From Paraferrimonas sedimenticola (GTDB lineage: Bacteria; Pseudomonadota; Gammaproteobacteria; Enterobacterales; Shewanellaceae): DNA of 64,000 nucleotides. The DNA is taken from positions 1 to 64,000 of the forward strand of contig NZ_NRIR01000011.1 in NCBI RefSeq assembly GCF_002282855.1, in the 5' to 3' direction. Below, piece by piece: positions 8,883-20,804 of the stretch (positions are counted from its first letter, which is position 1; every line of letters starts with the position of its first letter). The position numbers and the translations under genes are program-made. The notes below the pieces were generated by a model. That model was not told the origin of the DNA. It searched no databases and worked only from the letters and a program-made list of their open reading frames with translations.

Positions 8883-10181
8883 TTGAGTCGAACCAATGTT
8901 CGCGCCGCCGCCGCTCAGGTGTGTTTCGCGGTAATCGACAATGGCCAGTCGTTGTCACGTGAGCTACCTAGGCACCAACAGACCCTCGCCAATGGCAAAG
9001 ATAAAGCGCTACTAGCCGAGTTGTGTTACGGGGTTTTAAGACAGCTGGTTCAGCTAGAGCGCCTAATCAGCGACCGCTTACAAAACCCGTTGAAAGGCAA
9101 AAAGCGGGTCATTCATCACTTGTTGCTAGTGGGCGCCTATCAACTCTACTACACTCGAGTGCCGGTTCACGCCGCTTTGTCGGAAAGTGTAGAAGCCACG
9201 CGCAAACTAAAAGCCCCGGGAATGACCAAGCTGGTCAATGGCGTACTGCGTCAGCTAGAGCGCGAACGTCCCGAGCTTAGCCAAGATTCTCCGAGCTTAA
9301 CCTACAATCATCCGGGCTGGCTTATCAAGTCACTGCAGCAAGCGTATCCCGACCAGTGGCAGCAAGTTCTCGAAGCCAATAATCAGCGTCCGCCTATGTG
9401 GTTGCGCAACAACGCCTCTTTGCAATCTCGAGAGCAATACCTGCAAGAGCTACAACAAGCGGACATCGCCGCTAGCGCTGGTGATAGCCAAGACGCCATT
9501 TTGCTCGAAGCACCAACCGATGTGGCCAATTTGCCCGGCTTTGATGCAGGCCGTGTTTCAGTGCAAGACGGCGCCGCGCAATGGGCTGCCGAGTTACTGG
9601 ATGCCCAACCGGGCGAGCGTGTGTTGGACGCTTGTGCCGCGCCGGGTGGCAAGACCTGCCACATTCTCGAGCGCCAACCACAACTAGCCAGCTTGCTAGC
9701 GGTGGATTTTGACGGAGAGCGCTTAAAGCGCGTGCATCAAAATCTGGCCCGCTTGAACCTACAAGCTGAAGTACTGCAAGCAGATGCCAGCAACCTCAAC
9801 GCCAGCTACGATGGCGAGCAGTTTGACCGCATTTTGCTGGATGCGCCTTGTTCGGCCACTGGCGTGATTCGCCGTCACCCGGACATCAAATGGTTGCGCC
9901 GCGCCAGCGATATCGACGAGCTGGTTTTGCTACAGCAACAAATACTCGAACACTTGTGGCAATGGCTTAAACCCGGCGGCACCTTGGTGTACGCCACTTG
10001 TTCGGTATTGCCTCAAGAAAACGAGCGTCAAATCAAAGCGTTTGCAGAAAAAACCGACGATGTTAGGATTGAAGCAATTACAGCTGGCAGCGACACGCTT
10101 GGCTGGCAATTGTTGCCAGGGAAAGCGCAAACCGATGGTTTTTACTACGCCAAACTGGTCAAGCAATCAGTGCCTGCCTAA
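8883..10181 (+). CDS. rsmB: 16S rRNA (cytosine-967 C5) methyltransferase RsmB
   Basis: S-adenosylmethionine-dependent methyltransferase acting on C967 of 16S rRNA; 432 aa. The first 140 residues form a NusB-like RNA-binding domain, followed by a Rossmann methyltransferase domain with DACAAPGGKTCHILE, LLDAPCSATGV and the catalytic YATCSV motif. The start codon is TTG at 8883, one base after the fmt stop and preceded by AGGAGAATAAA, a good ribosome binding site that supports this choice. Third gene of def-fmt-rsmB-trkA. Confidence 0.95.
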   Translation: MSRTNVRAAAAQVCFAVIDNGQSLSRELPRHQQTLANGKDKALLAELCYGVLRQLVQLERLISDRLQNPLKGKKRVIHHLLLVGAYQLYYTRVPVHAALSESVEATRKLKAPGMTKLVNGVLRQLERERPELSQDSPSLTYNHPGWLIKSLQQAYPDQWQQVLEANNQRPPMWLRNNASLQSREQYLQELQQADIAASAGDSQDAILLEAPTDVANLPGFDAGRVSVQDGAAQWAAELLDAQPGERVLDACAAPGGKTCHILERQPQLASLLAVDFDGERLKRVHQNLARLNLQAEVLQADASNLNASYDGEQFDRILLDAPCSATGVIRRHPDIKWLRRASDIDELVLLQQQILEHLWQWLKPGGTLVYATCSVLPQENERQIKAFAEKTDDVRIEAITAGSDTLGWQLLPGKAQTDGFYYAKLVKQSVPA

Positions 10182-10194
10182 GACTGGGTAATCA

Positions 10195-11595
10195 ATGAAA
10201 ATTATTATTCTTGGTGCAGGCCAAGTCGGCGGTACCCTCGCCGAAAACTTAGTGGGTGAAAACAACGACATCACCCTGGTCGATAACGATTTGGCCAAAC
10301 TGCGCGACCTGCAAGACAAATATGACCTGCGCGTTGTCAATGGCCACGGCGCTCACCCTCAGGTACTGGCGGACGCCGGTGCCGAAGACGCCGACATGCT
10401 GATTGCGGTAACCAACTCGGATGAGTGCAACATGGCCGCCTGCCAAATGGCCTACACCCTGTTCTCCACGCCCACAAAAATTGCTCGAATCCGCTCAGAG
10501 AACTACATGTCTCATAAAGACGAGCTGTTTCACACCTCGGGCTCATCGAGCAAGGGCAAAGGCGGTTTTCGCATCGATGAGATCATCGCCCCTGAGCAAT
10601 TGGTGACTAATTACATCTCGCGCCTAATTGAGTACCCAGGTGCGCTGCAAGTAGTAGAGTTTGCCGAAGGTAAGGTCAGTCTAGTAGCGGTGAAGGCCTA
10701 TTACGGTGGTCCGCTAGTTGGCAATGCCCTGTCGACTCTGCGCGAGCACATGCCCAATATTGACACACGAGTGGCGGCGATTTTCCGTCAAGGCAAACCC
10801 ATCATGCCTCGTGGCACCACCATCATCGAAGCCGATGACGAGGTGTTCTTTGTGGCCGATAGCCGCCACATTCGCGCGGTCATGAGCGAGATGCAAAAGC
10901 TGGATAACCAATATCGCAACGTGATGATCGCCGGTGGCGGTAACATTGGTTATGGCTTGGCGAAAAAACTGGAAGCGCGCCATTCGGTTAAGCTGATTGA
11001 GCGCAACCCGGCGCGCGCAGCTGAACTGTCCGAACGCCTGCACGACGCAACTGTGTTCTGCGGCGATGCCTCAGATAGAGAGCTGCTCAATGAAGAGCAA
11101 ATCGACCAGATGGATGTGTTTGTTGCGGTCACCAATGACGACGAGGCCAACATCATGGCCGCCCTGCTCGCCAAAAACCTTGGCGCTCGCAAAGTCATGG
11201 TGTTGGTGCAGCGTGAGGCGTATTTGAATCTGGTGCAAGAAGCCAACATTGATATTGCCATCAGCCCGCAACAAGCCACGATTTCAGCCCTGCTGACCCA
11301 CATTCGCCAAGGCGATATCTGTAACGTTTACAGCTTGCGCCGCGGTGCCGCTGAAGCTATTGAGGCTATCGCCCATGGCGATGAGACCACGTCAAAGGTG
11401 GTGGGTAAACAAATCTCTCAGATTAAGCTGCCACCAGGCACTACCATTGGTGCCATTGTTCGCGACGACCAAGTGCTCATTGCGCACGATAAAACCGTGA
11501 TTCAGGCGGAAGACCACGTGGTGATGTTCTTAGTCGATAAGAAGCACATTGGCGATGTAGAGAAGCTATTCCAGCCAAGCGCCCTATTCTTCTAG
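10195..11595 (+). CDS. trkA: Trk potassium uptake regulatory protein TrkA
   Basis: Peripheral, NAD(H)-binding regulatory subunit of the Trk K+ uptake system; 466 aa with two tandem RCK modules. The first nucleotide-binding loop is [13 protein letters not shown] (residues 6-18) and the second [15 protein letters not shown] near 241-255, each followed by a TrkA-C domain. The membrane partner trkH is encoded about 1.1 kb away on the opposite strand. Last gene of def-fmt-rsmB-trkA. Confidence 0.96.
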   Translation: MKIIILGAGQVGGTLAENLVGENNDITLVDNDLAKLRDLQDKYDLRVVNGHGAHPQVLADAGAEDADMLIAVTNSDECNMAACQMAYTLFSTPTKIARIRSENYMSHKDELFHTSGSSSKGKGGFRIDEIIAPEQLVTNYISRLIEYPGALQVVEFAEGKVSLVAVKAYYGGPLVGNALSTLREHMPNIDTRVAAIFRQGKPIMPRGTTIIEADDEVFFVADSRHIRAVMSEMQKLDNQYRNVMIAGGGNIGYGLAKKLEARHSVKLIERNPARAAELSERLHDATVFCGDASDRELLNEEQIDQMDVFVAVTNDDEANIMAALLAKNLGARKVMVLVQREAYLNLVQEANIDIAISPQQATISALLTHIRQGDICNVYSLRRGAAEAIEAIAHGDETTSKVVGKQISQIKLPPGTTIGAIVRDDQVLIAHDKTVIQAEDHVVMFLVDKKHIGDVEKLFQPSALFF

Positions 11596-11617
11596 CGCTC
11601 GCTCTAAACCCCAGATA

Positions 11618-11646
11618 AAAATTGGCGTCTCTAAGACGCCAATTTT
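11618..11646. terminator. bidirectional terminator between trkA and hemG
   Basis: A 12-bp perfect stem (AAAATTGGCGTC/GACGCCAATTTT) with a 5-base loop. It lies 22 bases after the trkA stop and, unusually, includes the last codons and stop codon of the leftward hemG gene, so the same DNA ends both convergent transcripts. Confidence 0.82.
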
Positions 11647-12170
11647 ATGAGTCCACGGCCGTACTCGGCCACATCCTCGTAGTCTGTGTAATCGATGACA
11701 CTGGTTGGGTCGGTAGGCCCGTCGGTCATTTTCATGATCATCTGAATCATCAGGCGGTCGTACCATTTCCAGGCAGGGTAATTCACCTTACCGGCAATCA
11801 CTTTGACTTGCTGCGGTTTCCAAGGTGATAACTCAATGAACTTTTGCAGATACTTGTTGTTATCTGGATTGCGCTTTTCAGGATTGCGCGCCACTACGTT
11901 AACGCTGTAGAAACTGTTAGGCAGCTTAGCCAGCTCGTTTTGATAGCGCTCCACCAATTCAAACAGCGAGGCGTGGTAGCTACCGTAAAGCACACAAGAG
12001 CCCACCGCGACCGCATCGTATTGGTCAAAGTCGACGCCGGCGCTCAAGGCTTCGTGAACGTGCATCATGTCGCATTGATGCCCTTCGGTATCGATTGCCT
12101 GCTTGATGGCTCGAGTGATATGCGCGGTGTGACCGCCTTGAGAGTAATACAAAACCAGAATGCGTTTCAT
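11631..12170 (-). CDS. hemG: HemG-type protoporphyrinogen IX dehydrogenase, paralogue 1
   Basis: Flavodoxin-like protein of the quinone-dependent protoporphyrinogen oxidase family, 179 aa. Like E. coli HemG it has the long-chain insert FYSVNVVARNPEKR and the C-terminal WYDRLMIQMIMKM segment thought to contact the membrane. The FMN phosphate loop YYSQGGHTAHI (residues 8-18) and GSCVLYG (57-63) differ from the E. coli forms (STRDGQT and GASIRYG). It starts 3 bases after the second hemG-like gene. Which of the two carries the haem-pathway activity cannot be told from sequence alone. Confidence 0.85.
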   Translation of the reverse strand: MKRILVLYYSQGGHTAHITRAIKQAIDTEGHQCDMMHVHEALSAGVDFDQYDAVAVGSCVLYGSYHASLFELVERYQNELAKLPNSFYSVNVVARNPEKRNPDNNKYLQKFIELSPWKPQQVKVIAGKVNYPAWKWYDRLMIQMIMKMTDGPTDPTSVIDYTDYEDVAEYGRGLIKLAS

Positions 12171-12173
12171 GGG

Positions 12174-12701
12174 CTAGGCACCTTTTGCGATAAAGGACTG
12201 GGCAAAGTCGTCGACTCGCTGCCAATCGGTAAACTCATAACTTTGAGTAATGTCGGTGGGCCCTTTGGTGATCCACATGATGAAGCGGATCATGGTTCGG
12301 TCAAAAAACGAATATTTCGGATAGTCGATTCGTCCAGCAAACACCTCTATATGCGTTGGCTGCCAATCAATCGCCTCTAGCAGCTTTTGCATATAAGGGT
12401 TCGTCTCTACGCGGTTTTTCTCAGGCTTTCTGGCCACCACGTTAACCCCAAAAAAACCGGAATCTTTGGACTCGAGTACTTGTTGCTGCGCCTTAACGAA
12501 TTCAAATAAAGTCGGCTGAAATTTGCCATAGCGAATAGAAGCGCCAACCAACACTCGGTCGTAGTCTTGCAGTTGAGCATCGACCGTAAGATCCAATACG
12601 TCTACTTGGTGACCTGCAGCGCGCTGTGCGTTGGCGATACGCTCACCAATGGTGCGCGTGTGACCATCTGTTGTAGATATTAGAATTGCGATTCGGCTCA
12701 T
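12174..12701 (-). CDS. hemG: HemG-type protoporphyrinogen IX dehydrogenase, paralogue 2
   Basis: Second flavodoxin-like HemG homologue, 175 aa. Its FMN loop ISTTDGHTRTI (residues 8-18) and GASIRYGKF (53-61) match E. coli HemG better than those of its neighbour, and it keeps the FFGVNVVARKPEKN insert. Its C-terminal helix (FFDRTMIRFIMWITKG) is also conserved. It lies 9 bases downstream of trkH and 3 bases upstream of paralogue 1, so both are co-transcribed with pepQ-yigZ-trkH. Expected reaction: oxidation of protoporphyrinogen IX to protoporphyrin IX with quinone. Confidence 0.88.
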   Translation of the reverse strand: MSRIAILISTTDGHTRTIGERIANAQRAAGHQVDVLDLTVDAQLQDYDRVLVGASIRYGKFQPTLFEFVKAQQQVLESKDSGFFGVNVVARKPEKNRVETNPYMQKLLEAIDWQPTHIEVFAGRIDYPKYSFFDRTMIRFIMWITKGPTDITQSYEFTDWQRVDDFAQSFIAKGA

Positions 12702-12710
12702 AACAGCTCG

Positions 12711-14168
12711 TTAACTCTTCCAGAATGTTGGGGTAAACAGCACCAGCAGAGTGAACACTTCCAGACGGCCACAAACCATTGCCACCAACAAAATCCACTT
12801 TGCGGTATCCGAGATATCGCCATAATGCGCTGCAACTTCGCCCAATCCTGGCCCTAGGTTATTCAGACAAGCGGCAGTGGCACTAAAGGCCGTTATATCA
12901 TCCAGACCTGTCGCCATCAGTGCCACTAAGCAGATCACAAAAACCAAAGCATAGGCCGAGAAAAACCCCCAAACCGCATCAATCACACGGTTAGATAAGG
13001 CTTTGCTACCTAAGCGAATTGAATAGATGGCCTTTGGGTGCACGAGTCGCTTGAGCTCACGACTGCCCTGCAAGAACAACAACACCACTCGAATGACTTT
13101 CATGCCGCCACCGGTAGAGCCGGCGCAGCCGCCAATAAAACTAGAGAAAATCAGCAGCATGGGTAAGAACAAGGGCCAAGAAGCAAAGCTTTCGGTACCG
13201 AACCCAGCGGTAGTCGAGATACTTACCGACTGAAACAAGGCGGCGTCCAGCGCAGCTTCTGGCGTGTCAAACGTGGCGGTGTTGTACAAAGTCGCAAAGA
13301 CAATGGCCACTAACACCAATTGAATCAGTAAAAAGAAGCGCAGCTCAGTGTCTTTAAGATAAGCCTTTAAATTGGCTCCGCGCGACGAAAAGGCAGTGAA
13401 GTGCAAGCTGAAATTCATCGCCGAAATCAATAAGAAAATCGCACACACCAGGTTAATCGCACTGCTATCAAAATGGCCAATGGACGCGTCGTAACTACTA
13501 AAACCGCCAATCGCAATGGTCGAGAATGAGTGACCGATGGCGTCAAACAGGTTCATTCCAGCAAGCCAATAGGCCGAAGCGCACAGGCCGGTTAACGCCA
13601 AATAGATGTACCAAAGCGCCTTAGCGGTCTCGGCAATCCTTGGGGTCATTTTGCTGTCTTTTACCGGCCCGGGAGTTTCGGCGCGATACAGCTGCATCCC
13701 CCCAACACCCAATAACGGCAAAATGGCGACTGCCAATACAATGATCCCCATACCACCGAGCCATTGCAGCATGTGTCGGTAAAACAAAATGGCCTTGGGC
13801 AATTGCTCAAGGCCGACAATCACAGTCGCACCCGTGGTGGTTAGTGCCGAGAAGGATTCAAAGAAACTATCAGCCACACTCAAATCCGGATTAGCGCTGA
13901 GCAACAGTGGGATCGCCCCTATCGAGCCCAGTACTACCCAAAACAACACCACAATCAGAAAGCCACTGCGGTTCCTTAGCTCCTCTTTGTGATGACGATT
14001 GGGGTACCAAAACACCATACCGATCAACAGGCTCAACACAAACGAGCGCAAGAATGCGGTACCGCCGCCATCTCCGTAGATAAGAGCGACAAGTGCAGGA
14101 GGAAGCATGGCTATTGAAAATAGCGCAATCAAAAGACCGATGATTCGAGTGATATTGCGGTATTGCAT
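12711..14168 (-). CDS. trkH: Trk potassium transporter membrane subunit TrkH
   Basis: K+-translocating subunit of the Trk system, 485 aa, inner membrane. Four pore-loop segments are recognisable, for example SFFESFSALTTTGATV, ALFQSVSISTTAGFG and FSATAACLNNLGPGLG, each following a membrane helix. It works with TrkA, encoded nearby on the other strand. It starts 14 bases after the yigZ stop with AGGTCACC before the ATG. The two HemG homologues follow directly. Confidence 0.95.
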   Translation of the reverse strand: MQYRNITRIIGLLIALFSIAMLPPALVALIYGDGGGTAFLRSFVLSLLIGMVFWYPNRHHKEELRNRSGFLIVVLFWVVLGSIGAIPLLLSANPDLSVADSFFESFSALTTTGATVIVGLEQLPKAILFYRHMLQWLGGMGIIVLAVAILPLLGVGGMQLYRAETPGPVKDSKMTPRIAETAKALWYIYLALTGLCASAYWLAGMNLFDAIGHSFSTIAIGGFSSYDASIGHFDSSAINLVCAIFLLISAMNFSLHFTAFSSRGANLKAYLKDTELRFFLLIQLVLVAIVFATLYNTATFDTPEAALDAALFQSVSISTTAGFGTESFASWPLFLPMLLIFSSFIGGCAGSTGGGMKVIRVVLLFLQGSRELKRLVHPKAIYSIRLGSKALSNRVIDAVWGFFSAYALVFVICLVALMATGLDDITAFSATAACLNNLGPGLGEVAAHYGDISDTAKWILLVAMVCGRLEVFTLLVLFTPTFWKS

Positions 14169-14182
14169 GGTGACCTGTTGTT

Positions 14183-14800
14183 TTAACCCTTGTGCTCAAA
14201 GTGGGGGCGCACACGTCCCTGAGTGAGATTATTCACCTGTCGGCTGAACTTGTCTAACTGATTCTCGGGTAACGCAAATTTTATTATCACCTGAGCGCCA
14301 TAGTCGCTGCTAAGCAACTCCCCTTCGCAGGCTTTCAGCTCATGGGTGATAGTTTGAGCATCGGCATAATCGACCCGCAGTTCGGATTCGATAAGTTGGC
14401 GAAAAACATGAGTCGGCAAATTGGGGATCGCTTGCTTAATTCCACTGGCATAGGCTCTAGCCAGCCCGCCGGTGCCGAGCTTCACGCCGCCGTAATAGCG
14501 CACCACTATAGCCAACAGCTGGCCCACCTGAGCACCTTGTAGCACTGCCAACATTGGCCGCCCTGCGGTACCGGATGGCTCACCGTCATCAGAATACCCC
14601 ATGTTAACCGTGTCTGAAGGGGCACCGGCCAGATAAGCCCAGCAGTAGTGACTGGCACCTGGATAGCGCGCTTTGGCCCGCGCCAATCGCTGTTTTAGGT
14701 CATCGCCAATGGTAAAAGGCTCGAGCAGGGTAATGAAGCGGCTTTTGTTGATGGTCTCTTCAAACTCCAATGCCTCGCTGGCGACCCTGAAGTCACTCAT
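14183..14800 (-). CDS. yigZ: YigZ/IMPACT family protein
   Basis: Conserved IMPACT-family protein (UPF0029), 205 aa. The N-terminal domain carries KSRFITLLEP and the diagnostic GYSDDGEPSGTAGRPML segment; an EF-G domain IV-like C-terminal part follows. Its biochemical role in bacteria is unsettled; eukaryotic relatives act in translational control. It overlaps the preceding membrane-protein gene by 4 bases. The pepQ-yigZ-trkH order is known from E. coli and Shewanella, but here an extra gene is inserted. Confidence 0.93.
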   Translation of the reverse strand: MSDFRVASEALEFEETINKSRFITLLEPFTIGDDLKQRLARAKARYPGASHYCWAYLAGAPSDTVNMGYSDDGEPSGTAGRPMLAVLQGAQVGQLLAIVVRYYGGVKLGTGGLARAYASGIKQAIPNLPTHVFRQLIESELRVDYADAQTITHELKACEGELLSSDYGAQVIIKFALPENQLDKFSRQVNNLTQGRVRPHFEHKG

Positions 14801-15810
14801 GGAGCGACCACAGTAGCCGCGTCAGGCGCAAACTCGCAGATGCGCACGCTAAACTCGTAGCCAATAGGAAATTCATCCGCTCTTTTTGCCACTAAGATTT
14901 CGTTGAGACCAATGAACCGCACGCGCTCTCCTTCACTTTGAGCACAATAACTCTTTGGATAGGTTTCCAATTGGTAGGTCAACCAAGCCACTATCAAACT
15001 CACCACCGGCTGTTTTGCAGGCTTAGCGGTTTCGCTGAGTTCTTGATCGCTCGACGTTGTTTGCTCCTCAACTGTGGCCGCTTGCTGAGCGGAATCCTCG
15101 CCCACATCCAGTTTAACTGCCGTTTGGGAGCCACCGCCTTGGTGCCAGTTCAAGCCGTATTCTGGCGCTTCAAAATCGGTGCCATTCTCACCAACCGAAA
15201 TATTGATACCGTAGGCAATCGACATATTCACTAAGGCATAAATCATCGCAGGCACCACAATGATGCGCACCAACATAGTGGTTAAGGGATACGCTTCGCG
15301 CTTCTCAAAGTGGGCAATTCGAATTCGAAGCAAACGCAACAAGGCTAAAATGGCCAATAAGCAATTCAGCACAAACAGGTAAACCATCATGGCCAACATG
15401 GTGAATACCAGAATCCACATCGGCGCCATAATGAGCGTCGTCACAAACAGTGCATTAGACAGTTGCTGCGGCTCAACTCCAACCACGTCGTTGATCTGTT
15501 GACCGGCAAAACCCAAGGCAATGTGCGCGACGCCTGCGTTGAATATTAGAATGATTCCTTTACCCAGCAGGGTGTCCCACAATTTGACGAACATAGGCCA
15601 GACGTCGTTAAATACCGCCGCCAAACCTAGTGTGGCCGAAACAAACACCCAGCGCTCGCCGTGCCCCTCTTCAGAGAACATGGCGATAAGCAGCGCAACG
15701 AAAGCGAACAGATAGAGCTTTTGGCTCAAGCTCAACCGAGCAAGCTCAGACTCCACTTTCCCTTTGAGTCGCTTGCCTTTGGTGGCCGCTTTCAGCGCTA
15801 GGCTAGTCAC
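14797..15810 (-). CDS. uncharacterised polytopic membrane protein
   Basis: I do not recognise this 337-aa protein. About five or six hydrophobic segments are visible (roughly residues 32-46, 53-68, 84-102, 119-161 possibly two helices, 176-200), then a polar tail. The tail has a low-complexity Gln/Thr/Ser/Glu-rich linker at 225-265, and a short C-terminal domain at 266-329 with two cysteines (289 and 325). The N-terminus is basic (KGKRLKGK) and likely cytoplasmic. It lies 3 bases after pepQ and overlaps yigZ by 4 bases, so it is part of the pepQ-yigZ-trkH operon. Confidence 0.8.
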   Translation of the reverse strand: MTSLALKAATKGKRLKGKVESELARLSLSQKLYLFAFVALLIAMFSEEGHGERWVFVSATLGLAAVFNDVWPMFVKLWDTLLGKGIILIFNAGVAHIALGFAGQQINDVVGVEPQQLSNALFVTTLIMAPMWILVFTMLAMMVYLFVLNCLLAILALLRLLRIRIAHFEKREAYPLTTMLVRIIVVPAMIYALVNMSIAYGINISVGENGTDFEAPEYGLNWHQGGGSQTAVKLDVGEDSAQQAATVEEQTTSSDQELSETAKPAKQPVVSLIVAWLTYQLETYPKSYCAQSEGERVRFIGLNEILVAKRADEFPIGYEFSVRICEFAPDAATVVAP

Positions 15811-15813
15811 AAG

Positions 15814-17127
15814 TTACAGACCTTGGGCTCGAGTCAAGTTATCGCTGCCCTGCTCAGTCACCAGCACATTGTCTTCAATCCGAATACCACCAAACGGACG
15901 CAGCACATCCACTTGTGCCCAATTCACCAGCTTCTTAGCCGAATCCGATAACTCATCGAGCAGGCTATCAATCACATAAAGTCCGGGCTCTACGGTTAGC
16001 ACTTGTCCAGCCGCGAGTTCGCGGGTGCAGCGCAAGAATGGATGCTGCTCAGGTGCAGCTTGGTGAGAGCCCTCAGGGTTTTGCATAAAGCCCGCAACAT
16101 CATGTACTTGTAGACCAAGCATATGTCCAAGTCCGTGCGGGAAGAAGGCTCGAGTCACCTGCTGCTCCACCAAAGACTCAACGCTGGCATCGCTCAATTC
16201 AAAGTCGCGCAGCATGGAGCCGATACGCTGATGCATGTCTAGATGTAAGTCCTGATAGGCCACACCGGGGCGAATACCTTCAATGATTTCTAGTAGCTCT
16301 TTGTCCATGCGCTCAATCATGTCGGCAAATGGGCCAGAACTGAACGCATAGGTGCGGGTAATATCAGAGGCATAGCCGTTGCAGTTGGCACCCGCGTCGA
16401 TTAGAAACGAGTTCAGCTGCGCCGGTGCTCGGCGTTCAAGCACTGTGTAGTGGAGTATCGCTGCATTCTGATTCAAGGCGATGATGGCGTTGTACGGAGC
16501 GTCGTTCTCTCCTTGCTCGGTGGCTTTAATATAAGCCTGCTGGATCTCAAACTCGCTAGCCCCGCTGTAAAACGCATCTTTCGCAGCCATGTGGCCAAGT
16601 GATGCGATGCGGTTGGCTTCGCGCATACAGGCCTGTTCCCACTCGGTTTTAAAGCTGCGGTGGTAATGTAAAAAGTCCACCACGGGCTGAGGGTTGATCG
16701 CTTCAAAGCCCAGTTCCTGTGCAACCGCTTGATGCTCGCCCAAGTAGGCCCAGCCAGTCTTATTGCCCGGCAGGTGTTGTTCGGCTTGAGTTTTGTCGGC
16801 AATGACCACCACCTCAAAGGCTTTTACCCAAGGCGCTTGTGGCAAGGGCTCGACCTTATGCCAGAAATCAACAGGTTGAAAATACAATAGTTTCGGCTTG
16901 GTTTGGCCATCAACAATTAGCCAGCAATGGGGATTAGCGGTCAAAGGTAACCACTGTTTGAAATGCGGACTGGCTTTAAAGGGATAATCCATGTCATCGC
17001 CAAAAATGCGATGGGGTTGACCGGCGTGGATCACCAGACCTTGCAATGACTGATGCTCTCTAATTGCCGCAACCCGTTGCTGCAGCGACTCTACGTGGGA
17101 AAAGTACAAATTCTCTTTTAAATTCAT
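15814..17127 (-). CDS. pepQ: Xaa-Pro dipeptidase PepQ
   Basis: Metal-dependent prolidase cleaving X-Pro dipeptides; 437 aa, close to E. coli PepQ. The pita-bread catalytic domain carries the metal ligands in the usual order: DAGANCNGYASDITRTY (two Asp), HGLGHMLGLQVHD (His), VEPGLYVI (Glu) and GGIRIEDNVLV (Glu). It is transcribed divergently from fadB, as in E. coli and Shewanella, and heads the pepQ-orf-yigZ-trkH-hemG-hemG run. Confidence 0.96.
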   Translation of the reverse strand: MNLKENLYFSHVESLQQRVAAIREHQSLQGLVIHAGQPHRIFGDDMDYPFKASPHFKQWLPLTANPHCWLIVDGQTKPKLLYFQPVDFWHKVEPLPQAPWVKAFEVVVIADKTQAEQHLPGNKTGWAYLGEHQAVAQELGFEAINPQPVVDFLHYHRSFKTEWEQACMREANRIASLGHMAAKDAFYSGASEFEIQQAYIKATEQGENDAPYNAIIALNQNAAILHYTVLERRAPAQLNSFLIDAGANCNGYASDITRTYAFSSGPFADMIERMDKELLEIIEGIRPGVAYQDLHLDMHQRIGSMLRDFELSDASVESLVEQQVTRAFFPHGLGHMLGLQVHDVAGFMQNPEGSHQAAPEQHPFLRCTRELAAGQVLTVEPGLYVIDSLLDELSDSAKKLVNWAQVDVLRPFGGIRIEDNVLVTEQGSDNLTRAQGL

Positions 17128-17208
17128 TGTTCTGACTCGCCATTTTTGCTTTGGACAATGCTAGCACATTGCGGCTGTAAGCCTAATTGTTGAATTTTAC
17201 TTCTAATG

Positions 17209-17224
17209 TTAAACGCTTGTTTAA
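17209..17224. promoter_or_regulatory. PsrA/fatty-acid regulator-like operator upstream of fadB
   Basis: TTAAACGCTTGTTTAA, two inverted AAAC/GTTT arms separated by 4 bases, lies in the 216-base gap between divergent pepQ and fadB. The AAAC-N4-GTTT pattern agrees with the published Pseudomonas PsrA motif (G/C-AAAC-N2-4-GTTT-G/C), and PsrA controls fad genes in Shewanella-like bacteria. No regulator gene is present nearby; assignment rests on the motif and its position. Confidence 0.5.
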
Positions 17225-17343
17225 ATTGCTTGTTGAAATTTACGTCATTAGTAAGCAAACTGGTTGCCGATGCTATTTACAGAATAACAACAAGGTATCC
17301 CATTTCGGTACTACCACTGTGGCCCATAAGAAGGACGGATGTA

Positions 17344-20675
<3,332 letters not shown>

Positions 20676-20692
20676 ACGCTTAAGCAACAATC

Positions 20693-20719
20693 AAAAAGGC
20701 AGTCTAGGCTGCCTTTTTT
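20693..20719 (+). terminator. terminator of fadBA
   Basis: AGGCAG/CTGCCT stem extended by A/T pairs, 6-base loop and a six-T tail, 18 bases after the fadA stop. Confidence 0.85.
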
Positions 20720-20804
20720 AATGCCTCAAGCTTGAGAGCCGCTACAACTGAACTAGGCTTTGGACAAGTAACACCTAATTTTCCGTTTAAAACGAGTCCG
20801 TTAC

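Noticed and set aside
8945-8966. Further parS-like site around CACGTG in rsmB
   Set aside because: Only the central hexamer matches; the arms (GTTGT, AGCTA) do not fit the consensus.
17206-17343. 46-residue N-terminal extension of FadB
   Set aside because: No ribosome binding site, the fatty-acid operator lies inside it, and known FadB proteins begin at MIYQ.
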